DNA of 64,000 nt from an uncultured cyanobacterium (lineage in GTDB: Bacteria; Cyanobacteriota; Cyanobacteriia; Thermostichales; Thermostichaceae), in the NCBI GenBank assembly GCA_937944885.1, contig CALFBB010000016.1, positions 124,001 through 188,000 of the forward strand. Reading direction: 5' to 3'. How positions within the stretch are numbered: position 1 is the stretch's first letter; every line of letters begins with the position of its first letter. Of the stretch, positions 54,492 through 62,306 are shown piece by piece. The notes below the pieces were generated by a model, which had not been told where the DNA came from, searched no databases, and saw only the letters and a list, made by a program, of their open reading frames with translations. The position numbers and the translations under genes are program-made.

Positions 54492-54941
54492 ATGAGCTCG
54501 TTGATCCCTGAGGCTCTGCAGTCAATTGTCAGCAGCTTCCAGAAGGCGGAAACTTCCAAGCGTAAGTACGAGCTGTTGTTGGCTTACGCCAAGCGCCTTC
54601 CTCCACTGCCGGAAGAAGAGCGGACGGAGGCAAACCTGGTTAGGGGTTGTGCATCCCGGGTTTGGCTGGCTACCTCTTTTCAGGATGGCAAGCTCGCCAT
54701 TCGGGGAGATGCTGATGCTCAGCTGGTGAAAGGCTTGGTGGCGGTTTTGGTAGAGGGCCTAAGCGGCCTTTCCCCTAAGGAGGTTCTTCAGGTTTCACCA
54801 AGCTTTGTGGAAGATATGGGGCTGAACTTTAGCCTTAGCCCTTCGAGAACCAATGGTTTTCTCAATATGTTTTCTCTGCTCCGCCAGAGAGCTTTGGCTG
54901 CGCAGCTGATGGGGTCTAAGACTTGTGCTGTTTTTTCGTGA
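54492..54941 (+). CDS. sufE: SufE-family cysteine desulfurase activator
   Basis: A 149-residue protein that accepts persulfide sulfur from SufS and stimulates it for Fe-S cluster assembly. The acceptor Cys is at about residue 53 in LVRGCASRVWLA; other matches are KYELLLAYAKRLPPLPEEERTE and the C-terminal GLSPKEVLQVSPSFVEDMGL helix. The ATG at 54492 is preferred to a GTG nine bases earlier. It is the first gene after the second Zur operator and ends 9 bp before znuA, so it is most likely co-regulated with zinc uptake. That pairing is unusual: no other suf gene is nearby. The last 25 residues extend beyond the typical domain. Confidence 0.9.
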   Translation: MSSLIPEALQSIVSSFQKAETSKRKYELLLAYAKRLPPLPEEERTEANLVRGCASRVWLATSFQDGKLAIRGDADAQLVKGLVAVLVEGLSGLSPKEVLQVSPSFVEDMGLNFSLSPSRTNGFLNMFSLLRQRALAAQLMGSKTCAVFS

Positions 54942-54950
54942 GGGATTCTG

Positions 54951-56138
54951 ATGAACTTTAAGCCTAAGACTAGCTCGGTGCAAGCTGTGGTTTCTTTGAT
55001 GGCTGCTTGTTCGCTGGGGGTGATGGGCAGTTTGCCCATTCGCCAGCAAGCCTCTCAAGCCCAGTCGGCAGCTCCTCCCCAAGTGGTGACAACCATTTTG
55101 CCGATGACCCAGTTCACCCGTGCTGTAGCCGGAGAGCGAGCGGAGGTAACGCCTCTGATTCCTCCTCACCTAGGTCCTCATGATTATCAGGCTCGCCCGG
55201 AAGATGGGCGTTTGCTTGCTCAGGCGGATGTACTGGTGATCAACGGTTTGGGGATGGAAACTTTTCTGGATGGGTTGATGGCCAGTGCCGGAAATCCTAA
55301 CTTGACGGTAATCGACACCAGCGAGGGTATCCCCACCCTGCGTACCCAAGAGCCAGAACATGGGCATGGAGACGGTCATGGCCACTCTCATGGACATTCT
55401 CACTCCCATGGGCATTCTCATGGACACAGTCATGGACACTCCCATGACCATGGGCATAGCCATGGTGAGTTTAACCCGCATATTTGGTTGGATCCCAGAC
55501 GGGCTATTCAGCAGGTGGAAAATATCCGCGATGGCCTGATTTCTGTGGATCCGGAGGGGGCAGATATTTACCGAGCGAATGCTGCTGCTTTTATTGAGGA
55601 GCTAACGGCTCTGGATCTGGAAATTGCCCAGCAACTGGCGCCATTTGAGGGGAGGAGTTTTGTGGTTTTCCACGATATTGCCCCTTACTTTGCCGAGCGC
55701 TACAACCTCAAGTCGGAGTTTCTGGTGGAGATCCCGGAGGCCAGTCCTTCACCGGAGGATGTCAGGCGGGTGATGGATACGGTGCGGGAATCGGGTTTAA
55801 AAACCATTCTTGTGGAACCACAAGTGGGGGACAACAATCCCTTTGAGGTTTTGGCTCAAGATTTGGGGGTACAAGTGCGGGTTTTTGACCCCATTGAAAC
55901 CGCTGGCCCGGAGGGAATCGAGCCGGAGTATTACCTCACTATCATGCGGCAAAACGTGGAGAATCTGGTGTCGTCTTTTGAAGCGGAAACGGCTTTTCTA
56001 CCTGAGGACTTTGTTCCGCTGTTGCCTTCGCTGAGTGGTCCTGTGGCGTTTGCGTTAGGAGGACGGGGTGCTTTGCCCAGCATGAGCGGTGTTGGAGCTG
56101 TTGAAGAACTGGAAGAACTGCTAGTCACCGCTCGATGA
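54951..56138 (+). CDS. znuA: Zinc ABC transporter solute-binding protein ZnuA
   Basis: The periplasmic zinc-capture protein, 395 residues. An N-terminal hydrophobic segment with an Ala/Gln-rich cleavage region (about 10-40) is a signal peptide. Likely zinc ligands are the His near residue 77 (LGPHDYQ), the His after the loop (NPHIWLDP) and the His in VVFHDIAPYF. A Gly/His/Ser loop at about 137-171 has 17 His residues, longer than in many ZnuA proteins, and may collect or buffer zinc. GAGGG lies before the ATG. The stop overlaps the znuC start by four bases (ATGA). Confidence 0.96.
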   Translation: MNFKPKTSSVQAVVSLMAACSLGVMGSLPIRQQASQAQSAAPPQVVTTILPMTQFTRAVAGERAEVTPLIPPHLGPHDYQARPEDGRLLAQADVLVINGLGMETFLDGLMASAGNPNLTVIDTSEGIPTLRTQEPEHGHGDGHGHSHGHSHSHGHSHGHSHGHSHDHGHSHGEFNPHIWLDPRRAIQQVENIRDGLISVDPEGADIYRANAAAFIEELTALDLEIAQQLAPFEGRSFVVFHDIAPYFAERYNLKSEFLVEIPEASPSPEDVRRVMDTVRESGLKTILVEPQVGDNNPFEVLAQDLGVQVRVFDPIETAGPEGIEPEYYLTIMRQNVENLVSSFEAETAFLPEDFVPLLPSLSGPVAFALGGRGALPSMSGVGAVEELEELLVTAR

Positions 56139-56932
56139 GCCTTCCTTCTTGTTCATCTTACTCTCCTCCAGAGGATGCCGTTCTTGTGGTGGAGGGGTTG
56201 ACGGTCTACCGCGGTTCCCGTCTGGCGGTGCAGAATGTCTCTTTTGTGCTAAGGGCGGGATCCAATATGGCCATTATTGGCCCCAATGGAGCGGGGAAGA
56301 GCACCCTGATCCAAGCCATTTTGGGGATCCTTCCCCGCCAGTGTGGGCAGGTCTGGATTTTGGGGGAGCCGCTGCGCCTATCGGGTTATTTACCAGAGCA
56401 GGTGCGGCAGCAGGTTGCCTACATCCCCCAAAGTTTTCAGTTCAGCGGCAGCATGCCGATGACGGTGGCGGAGTTTGTTGCCCTGGGCTGGGGGATGCTG
56501 CGGCCTCGTTTGCCTTGGGTGGGTAGGGTGGCACGTCGCCAAGCGGTCAAAGAGGCGCTGGAGCGGGTGGGAGCGCTGCATTTGTTGGCGCAGCCTCTGG
56601 GTCAACTCAGTGGGGGGGAAACCAAGCGGGTGCTACTGGCTCATTGTCTGGTTTGGCCGCGGCGGTTGTTGATTTTGGATGAGGCACCAGCAGGGTTGGA
56701 TGCCCGCAGTGAAGGGGATTTCTACCAACTGCTAGAGGAGGTGCGGCAAACTTTGGGTTGGTCGATTTTGCAGATTTCCCATGATTTGGATATGGTGTCC
56801 CGCCATTGTGACCAGGTGATCTGCTTGAATCGTTCTCTAATTCATCAGGGATCCCCGCAAACAACTTTGGCCCCGGAGGTGCTGGTCAATGCCTATGGAG
56901 CTGAGTTTATCCGTTATTTGCATCACCACTAA
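56135..56932 (+). CDS. znuC: Zinc ABC transporter ATPase ZnuC
   Basis: The ATP-hydrolysing subunit, 265 residues. It has Walker A GPNGAGKSTLIQAILG, signature LSGGETKRVLLAHCL, Walker B LLILDEAPAGLDARS and the switch His in ISHDLDMVSRHCD. The LDEAPAGLD variant (Ala for the common Pro) leaves the catalytic Glu in place. It is translationally coupled to znuA through the ATGA overlap and followed by znuB after 11 bp. The next GGGATCCC after the palindrome-free stretch of the island lies near its 3' end. Confidence 0.95.
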   Translation: MSLPSCSSYSPPEDAVLVVEGLTVYRGSRLAVQNVSFVLRAGSNMAIIGPNGAGKSTLIQAILGILPRQCGQVWILGEPLRLSGYLPEQVRQQVAYIPQSFQFSGSMPMTVAEFVALGWGMLRPRLPWVGRVARRQAVKEALERVGALHLLAQPLGQLSGGETKRVLLAHCLVWPRRLLILDEAPAGLDARSEGDFYQLLEEVRQTLGWSILQISHDLDMVSRHCDQVICLNRSLIHQGSPQTTLAPEVLVNAYGAEFIRYLHHH

Positions 56933-56943
56933 GGGAGGCTGGG

Positions 56944-57789
56944 ATGCCAGAAGCATGGCTACGGGTGTGGGAACTGTTGCAGTTGCCATTTATGCAACGG
57001 GCTATGGTGAGCGGGATCCTCACCGGTGTAACGGGTGGGCTGCTGGGTAGCTTTGCCATTTTTCGGCAGTTGTCTTTTTTTAGTGATGCCTTGGGACACT
57101 CGGCGCTACTGGGAATTGTGCTGGGGGTGCTGCTGGGGGTGGATCCGACTTGGGTGCTGCTGCCCTTTGGGGTAGTGTTTGCTCTGGGGGTCACCTTGAT
57201 ATTGGAGCACACCCAGTTGTCAGTGGATGCAGTGCTCAACATTATCTACTCTTCGTCCCTGGCGCTGGCGGTGATTGCTCTCAGTTTGATTCAAGGCTAT
57301 CGGGGCAACCTCAATCAGCTGTTGTTTGGGGATATTTTGGGGGTTAGCCCAACGGCCCTGTGGCTGAGTGGTATCCTTCTGCTGGTGAGCTTGCTGTACA
57401 TTGGGTTAACTTTACCCTCCCAAATGTTATTAACTTTACATAAACCTCTGGCCCAGGCGCGGGGGGTGCGGGTGAACTGGCAGCGGACAATGTTTGTGGT
57501 GCTCCTGGCTTTGGTGGTGGCTTTGTCCATCCGCGCGATAGGGGTGCTGTTGGTGAGTGCTTTTGTGGTGATCCCGGCTGCAACGGCGCGGGTATGGGCT
57601 TCTAGTTTCAGTGCCTATGTGCTCTTGGCCATGCTCCTGGGGGCCCTGAGTGCTGTGCTGGGCATGTTGGGATCAGCTGTTTTCAATCTGCCCTCTGGGC
57701 CCAGTATCGTGACAACACAGCTGCTGCTGTTTGTGTTGAGTCTGGGGGTAAAAGGGGCAAGACAAACTGTAACTTTTTCTCAGGGCTAA
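56944..57789 (+). CDS. znuB: Zinc ABC transporter permease ZnuB
   Basis: The membrane channel subunit, 281 residues with about eight hydrophobic segments. Family motifs are MQRAMVSGILTGVTGGLLGSF, ALGHSALLGIVLGVLLGV, the conserved VDAVLNIIYSSSLALAVIAL region and IRAIGVLLVSAFVVIPAATARVWA near the C-terminal third. GGGAGG lies six bases before the ATG. It completes a full sufE-znuABC operon, the only complete ABC importer in the window. Its stop lies about 180 bp from the convergent crtH stop. Confidence 0.95.
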   Translation: MPEAWLRVWELLQLPFMQRAMVSGILTGVTGGLLGSFAIFRQLSFFSDALGHSALLGIVLGVLLGVDPTWVLLPFGVVFALGVTLILEHTQLSVDAVLNIIYSSSLALAVIALSLIQGYRGNLNQLLFGDILGVSPTALWLSGILLLVSLLYIGLTLPSQMLLTLHKPLAQARGVRVNWQRTMFVVLLALVVALSIRAIGVLLVSAFVVIPAATARVWASSFSAYVLLAMLLGALSAVLGMLGSAVFNLPSGPSIVTTQLLLFVLSLGVKGARQTVTFSQG

Positions 57790-57972
57790 TGGCTGAGGCG
57801 GAAGGGCGCAGGTTTTCCAAAAGCTCAGGAGGTTTCCTTAGCCTTTCAACCCTTCCACAAAAAAGACAGGGATCCCTCAACCGGATTACCAAGCCGGCAG
57901 AGATCCCGTCCTATTGCCGCGATAAGAATACCCTGGGGGCAACTGCCCCGAGAAGCCCTTGCCACCCCAAAC

Positions 57973-59583
57973 TCACCTCAAATCTGCTGCCACCCGATGG
58001 GCGCAGGCAAAGCCCGAGAAGGCAACGGCATTCAGCCCCTGACCAGGGAAGGTGCTATCTCCTACACAGTACAAGCCGGGGATGGCTGTGCGATTGAAGG
58101 GCATACCCAGCAACCCCCAAGGATCGCGGCTGGGAATCGGCCCATAGGTTCCGTTGACCCGGCCCAAGAAACGCCGGTGGGTGCGGGGGGTACCTACTTC
58201 CTTGAGCTCAATATGGGATCCCAGCTCAGGCCAAATCTGTTCCAAGCGACGGATGAGACGATCTGCTGCAGCTTGCTTCTGCTGCTGGTATTGAGTTGGG
58301 GTCAGCCCTTGCCAGGCGTTGATCCAGCTGGGGGTAAAAGCATGCACAATGTGTCGGCCCGGAGGGGCTAAGTCGGGATCCAATAGGGTAGGAATGGAGA
58401 CAAAAATGGTGCCCTGCTCCGCTTCCAGGTGATGCCAATCTTCCAGCAAAATGTGATGGCAATCCCGCTCACCGGCCAGGGCCTCGGCACGTACCCCCAG
58501 ATGCAGACTTAAAAAGCTAGGGGATTGCTGGTAGCGCCGTTGCCAGCGTTGTTCTGCCCGCGGCAGGGATCCCGGCCACAGCCGCTCAAAGGTATCCCAG
58601 CGGGTGGCATTGGAGATAACCCGACGGGCAAAGAGTTTTTCTCCGCTGCTTAGCTCCACCCCAATGGCTTGCCCCCGCTCTTCCAAAATCCGTCTGACAT
58701 GGGCCTTGTAGCGGATTTGCCCGCCATGGGCCTCCAGCCCTTTGACCAGCTTTTGGGCAATTTGCCCTACCCCTCCCTTGGGATAGTTGATGCCGCCGTA
58801 GTGACGATCACAAAAGACCATACCGGCATTGATCAGGGGGGTACGATCCGCCGGTACGACCGACCAGCAGTAGCACTCCATATCGACAAAGCGCAGCAGA
58901 TTGGGATCCCGCAGCTGCCGCCGCGCCACCTGGCCCACATTTACCGGCAAATAGCGCGCCAAGGTCAAGCAACCCAGGGGATTCTGGACAAAGGAGCGCA
59001 ACAGATAGCCCGGCTCCTCCAGGGAGAGCAGCTCCATAGCATTTAAGCTGTTGAAAATCTCCCAGGCAGTATCGTAGAAGCGGCGGATCCCCCCGGCTTC
59101 GAAAGGGAAATAAGCCGACAGTTCCTGCAAAAACTGCTCGTAATCTCGGTGGACGCGCGGGTTGAGGCCATTGGGCAGATGATAGGCTATTTGCACCGGA
59201 TCCGGGATAGCATCAATCTGTTCCCCTACGGCTGCCAACGCCCGCGTCAGCAAGTTGGTGGTGCCCTTGCTGCCCAGGCCAAAGATCATGGAAGCCCCCA
59301 CATCAAAGCGATAGATCCCCCTGCCCTGGGGATCCTTACGCTCAAAATAGCCGGCACTGCCGCCAGGGATGAGATACTTCTCCAGCACCAACACGTTGTA
59401 GCCTTTGGCAGCCAGTTGGCTGGCCGTCACCAAACCGCCAATCCCAGCACCAATGACAATGGCATCCCAGGTACGACCTAAGGACTCTGTCCCGCTAACG
59501 CGATGGGAAGCAAAGGCTGTAGATTGCACAGCAAATGAAGGGGACAGGGTTTGGGTCAAGGGATCCCTCAAAACCGAATTCAT
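57973..59583 (-). CDS. crtH: Carotenoid isomerase CrtH (prolycopene isomerase)
   Basis: An FAD-dependent enzyme of 536 residues that turns poly-cis prolycopene into all-trans lycopene on the way to carotenes. The dinucleotide-binding motif is VIGAGIGGLVTASQLAAKGY, followed by LEKYLIPGGSAGYFERK. The central part includes MECYCWSVVPADRTPLINAGMVF and GGINYPKGGVGQIAQKLVKGL, both typical of CrtH/CRTISO rather than of desaturases. The C-terminal FAD motif is GLYCVGDSTFPGQGLNAVAFSG. The N-terminal 40 residues are polar and variable. It is probably monocistronic. Confidence 0.95.
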   Translation of the reverse strand: MNSVLRDPLTQTLSPSFAVQSTAFASHRVSGTESLGRTWDAIVIGAGIGGLVTASQLAAKGYNVLVLEKYLIPGGSAGYFERKDPQGRGIYRFDVGASMIFGLGSKGTTNLLTRALAAVGEQIDAIPDPVQIAYHLPNGLNPRVHRDYEQFLQELSAYFPFEAGGIRRFYDTAWEIFNSLNAMELLSLEEPGYLLRSFVQNPLGCLTLARYLPVNVGQVARRQLRDPNLLRFVDMECYCWSVVPADRTPLINAGMVFCDRHYGGINYPKGGVGQIAQKLVKGLEAHGGQIRYKAHVRRILEERGQAIGVELSSGEKLFARRVISNATRWDTFERLWPGSLPRAEQRWQRRYQQSPSFLSLHLGVRAEALAGERDCHHILLEDWHHLEAEQGTIFVSIPTLLDPDLAPPGRHIVHAFTPSWINAWQGLTPTQYQQQKQAAADRLIRRLEQIWPELGSHIELKEVGTPRTHRRFLGRVNGTYGPIPSRDPWGLLGMPFNRTAIPGLYCVGDSTFPGQGLNAVAFSGFACAHRVAADLR

Positions 59584-59992
59584 TTTAAGTTTTGTTAAGC
59601 TTTTACCGCAGGCAATGGCCTCTCTTCAGGAAAGATTAAGCCACCTACTGTCTCCATACTACTGCGACTTCTCGTGGGGCTTGGCTTTGGATCCGATGCC
59701 CATCTGTACTTCTGGTTGAACCAATCTGGGCAAGAGCAGTACCCTTAGTTCTACAGTTTGGCGGACCAAAGGGGTTGTAGCGCGGGCTACCGAGGGCAGT
59801 GATCCGTTTCGACTGCGCCGTTACCCTGGAAGACAAGGCCATTTTGCAAACAAGGGATCCCGATGGGCCCCTCACTAACGCAAGCAGCACCGAACAGCAC
59901 ATGTTTACAGATAAGCCACAGACGAGCCTGGGCTCCTGATGCGCAAGCAATTGGCAGCTCTGCTCAAAGCACACGGCTCTCCATTGGATCCC
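59584..59992. other. Gene-free region, about 410 bp
   Basis: It lies upstream of crtH and should hold its promoter; the neighbouring PotB-type gene ends at its other side. A minus-strand frame of 109 codons (59645-59974) has no recognisable relatives and poor composition for a protein, so it is not called. No repeat or hairpin with a T-tract was noticed. Confidence 0.5.
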
Positions 59993-60997
59993 TCAGAGCA
60001 AATCTTCCAAACTACGGGTGCCGACATAGCGACTGTAGGCATAGAGCAAGGCTAGGGTGAGGCCGGTAACCAAAAAGCTGAGGGCCGCCCCAAAGGGATA
60101 GTCGAGGCTAGAGCCAAACTGCAACTGAATCACATTGCCAATCAGCAGCGTTTTGCTCCCCCCCAATAAATCCGGCACCACAAACATGCCAAAAGCAGGG
60201 ATCCCGACCAGGATGAGCCCCGCGGCCAGGCCCGGCAAGGTCTGGGGCAAGAGGATCCGCCAAAACACCTGCCAACCATTGGCGTAGAGATCACGGGCAG
60301 CTTCCGCCAATCGCCAGTCGATGCGCTCTACTGCTGTGTAGAGAGGCAAAACCATATAGGGCAAAAATGTGTAAACCATACCCAGATAAACCGCCAGCCA
60401 GCCGGGGTAGAGCGCCGTTTGGGGTGGGATCCAACCCAGCCAAGCCGCCAAGCGGGCCGGCCAAGCCTCGGGCCCCAGCACCAGCATCCAAGCATAGGTG
60501 CGAATCACCAGATTCGTCCAGAAGGGGATCACCACCAAAGTCAGCAGCAGATCCCGTTGTCGCGGCGGGTGGGCAGCAATAAAAAAAGCCAGTGGGTAAG
60601 CCAGCAGCACACAAAAAACAGTGGTAACTCCTGCCACCAGCAAACTGCGGCCCAAAATCTGCCAGTAAATCGGTGTCCAGCCCAAGGGGCCGTAGCCAAG
60701 AATGCGCAGGTAGTTTTCCAAGGTGAGAGGCAGTTGGATCTGGCCAAAATCTCCCCGACTCAGGAAGCTATACACCACCAGCAACAGCCCCGGCAGCACC
60801 AAAAAAAACATCACCCACAGCACCCCTGGCCCGGCAAACAGGAGGCTGCGCCCCAATTCTCCCAGGGGGGTGAGCATTTCTCCAAAGCGGATCTGTTGCT
60901 GATCCCATCCCCATCGGAAGCGGGAGATTCTTTGAGAGCTAGGGAGCTCTTTAGGGAGTGCTGCTTTTTCGGTAGTGGAAACTTCAGCCTCAAGCAT
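59993..60997 (-). CDS. potB: ABC transporter permease, PotB type
   Basis: An inner-membrane permease of 334 residues with six core helices. The first 45 residues are a cytosolic extension. The loop that contacts the ATPase reads LAEAARDLYANGWQVFWRILLPQTLPGLAAG, characteristic of the spermidine/putrescine (PotB) branch; upstream is VIPFWTNLVIRTYAWMLVLG, also typical. The ATG overlaps the end of the PotA-type gene by 8 bp. The second permease (PotC) and the binding protein (PotD) do not follow, since DNA toward crtH is gene-free. Substrates of this branch include polyamines, thiamine and iron, so the symbol is by similarity only. Confidence 0.87.
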   Translation of the reverse strand: MLEAEVSTTEKAALPKELPSSQRISRFRWGWDQQQIRFGEMLTPLGELGRSLLFAGPGVLWVMFFLVLPGLLLVVYSFLSRGDFGQIQLPLTLENYLRILGYGPLGWTPIYWQILGRSLLVAGVTTVFCVLLAYPLAFFIAAHPPRQRDLLLTLVVIPFWTNLVIRTYAWMLVLGPEAWPARLAAWLGWIPPQTALYPGWLAVYLGMVYTFLPYMVLPLYTAVERIDWRLAEAARDLYANGWQVFWRILLPQTLPGLAAGLILVGIPAFGMFVVPDLLGGSKTLLIGNVIQLQFGSSLDYPFGAALSFLVTGLTLALLYAYSRYVGTRSLEDLL

Positions 60998-62132
60998 CTA
61001 GAGATCCTCCTGTTGGCAAAGGAGCAGACTGCAAGCGGATGAGGCTTTTGGGGGGCAGATGGGCCACCAGAGATTCGCCAATCGCAAAACCAAAATCTTC
61101 ATTGTCAGTATTAAGAGCGGTGGCTTTGAGCTGCTGATTGTTGATAGCCCGCAACAGGTACTGGTTCTCCGCACCGGTGTAAATCAGGTTTTCCACCCGT
61201 ACCGGCACCTGGTTGGGCAGCAGATCCCAGCCTGTACGCGACAGCTGAATTTTTTCAGGGCGAATCGCCAGCTGCACCGGTTCATGGCTGGCCGGGATCC
61301 CTAGCACTTTTAACTTGCCTAGGGGGGTATCCACACAGTCGGTCCCACAGGCAGTACCCTGTAAGAAGTTGCTGGCCCCCAGAAAGTCTGCCACAAAGGC
61401 CGTGGCCGGACGTTCGTATACTTCATCGATAAGGCCCACCTGCTCAATTCGCCCCGCCCGCATCACTGCTACCCGGTCGCTGGTCACCAAAGCTTCTTCC
61501 TGGTCATGGGTCACGAAAATAAACGTCATCCCTAAGCGGCGCTGCAATTCACACAGCTGCACCTGCAACTGCTTACGCAACTTGGCATCCAAAGCCGAGA
61601 GCGGCTCATCCAACAACAGCACCTCCGGCTCATTCACCAAAGCCCGGGCCAAAGCCACCCGCTGCTGTTGCCCCCCGGACAACTCATGGGGTTTACGCTC
61701 GGCAAAGGCACTAATCTCTACCAATTCCAGAGCTGCCGCCACTTTCTTGTGCAGAGTCTCTCCCCGCACTCCCCGCATTCGCAAGCCAAACCCTACATTC
61801 TCCGCCACGGTCATAAAGGGGAAAAGGGCATAACTCTGGAAGACCGTATTGACATTGCGCTGATGGGCGGGCAGATGCCCCACTTGCCGACCTCGGATGA
61901 GCACCGTTCCGGCATCGGCCATTTCCAACCCCGCCAAGATGCGCAGCAGGGTTGTCTTGCCACAGCCGGAAGGGCCGAGCAGGCCAAAAAATTCGCCGCG
62001 TCGAATCTGTAAATCAATACCATTGAGGGCAACAAAATCGCCAAAGCGTTTGTAAAGGCCCCTCAGTTCCACATCCCAATCGGGCTCCCTAGAAGTACCA
62101 GCAATCACAATCGGCCAGCACAACAACAACAC
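60990..62132 (-). CDS. potA: ABC transporter ATPase, PotA type
   Basis: A 380-residue nucleotide-binding subunit. It has Walker A GPSGCGKTTLLRIL, Q-loop VFQSYALFPFMTV, signature LSGGQQQRVALARAL, Walker B LLLDEPLSALD and switch VTHDQEEAL, then a TOBE domain from about residue 275 (VQLAIRPEKIQL). It resembles PotA more than sugar-type ATPases. The start is uncertain: a GTG at 62132 gives the longest form and another GTG at 62108 also fits; no strong ribosome-binding site is visible. The 8-bp overlap with the PotB-type permease indicates one transcript. Confidence 0.88.
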   Translation of the reverse strand: MLLLCWPIVIAGTSREPDWDVELRGLYKRFGDFVALNGIDLQIRRGEFFGLLGPSGCGKTTLLRILAGLEMADAGTVLIRGRQVGHLPAHQRNVNTVFQSYALFPFMTVAENVGFGLRMRGVRGETLHKKVAAALELVEISAFAERKPHELSGGQQQRVALARALVNEPEVLLLDEPLSALDAKLRKQLQVQLCELQRRLGMTFIFVTHDQEEALVTSDRVAVMRAGRIEQVGLIDEVYERPATAFVADFLGASNFLQGTACGTDCVDTPLGKLKVLGIPASHEPVQLAIRPEKIQLSRTGWDLLPNQVPVRVENLIYTGAENQYLLRAINNQQLKATALNTDNEDFGFAIGESLVAHLPPKSLIRLQSAPLPTGGSLDA

Positions 62133-62306
62133 TTACTCAGTATGCAGGCCTGTAGCTGCACTGGAGTTACGTTAGGTACAAGTTCCATAACTCAGTTTCC
62201 GGTCAAAACCAGAGACCATGCAAACAACCCCATGAAGAGAGTATAGGGGCTACTGACCAAGGAGATCTTACCCCAGCCAGCTTTGCCCTCGGAGGATGTA
62301 CTCCTC

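Noticed and set aside
55360-55470. Repetitive CATGG-CATTC-like DNA that might be mistaken for a repeat array or CRISPR.
   Set aside because: It is simply the codons for the Gly/His/Ser loop of ZnuA, in frame within an intact gene.
59645-59974. A 109-codon minus-strand frame upstream of crtH.
   Set aside because: The composition is unlike a protein and no motif or ribosome-binding site supports it.
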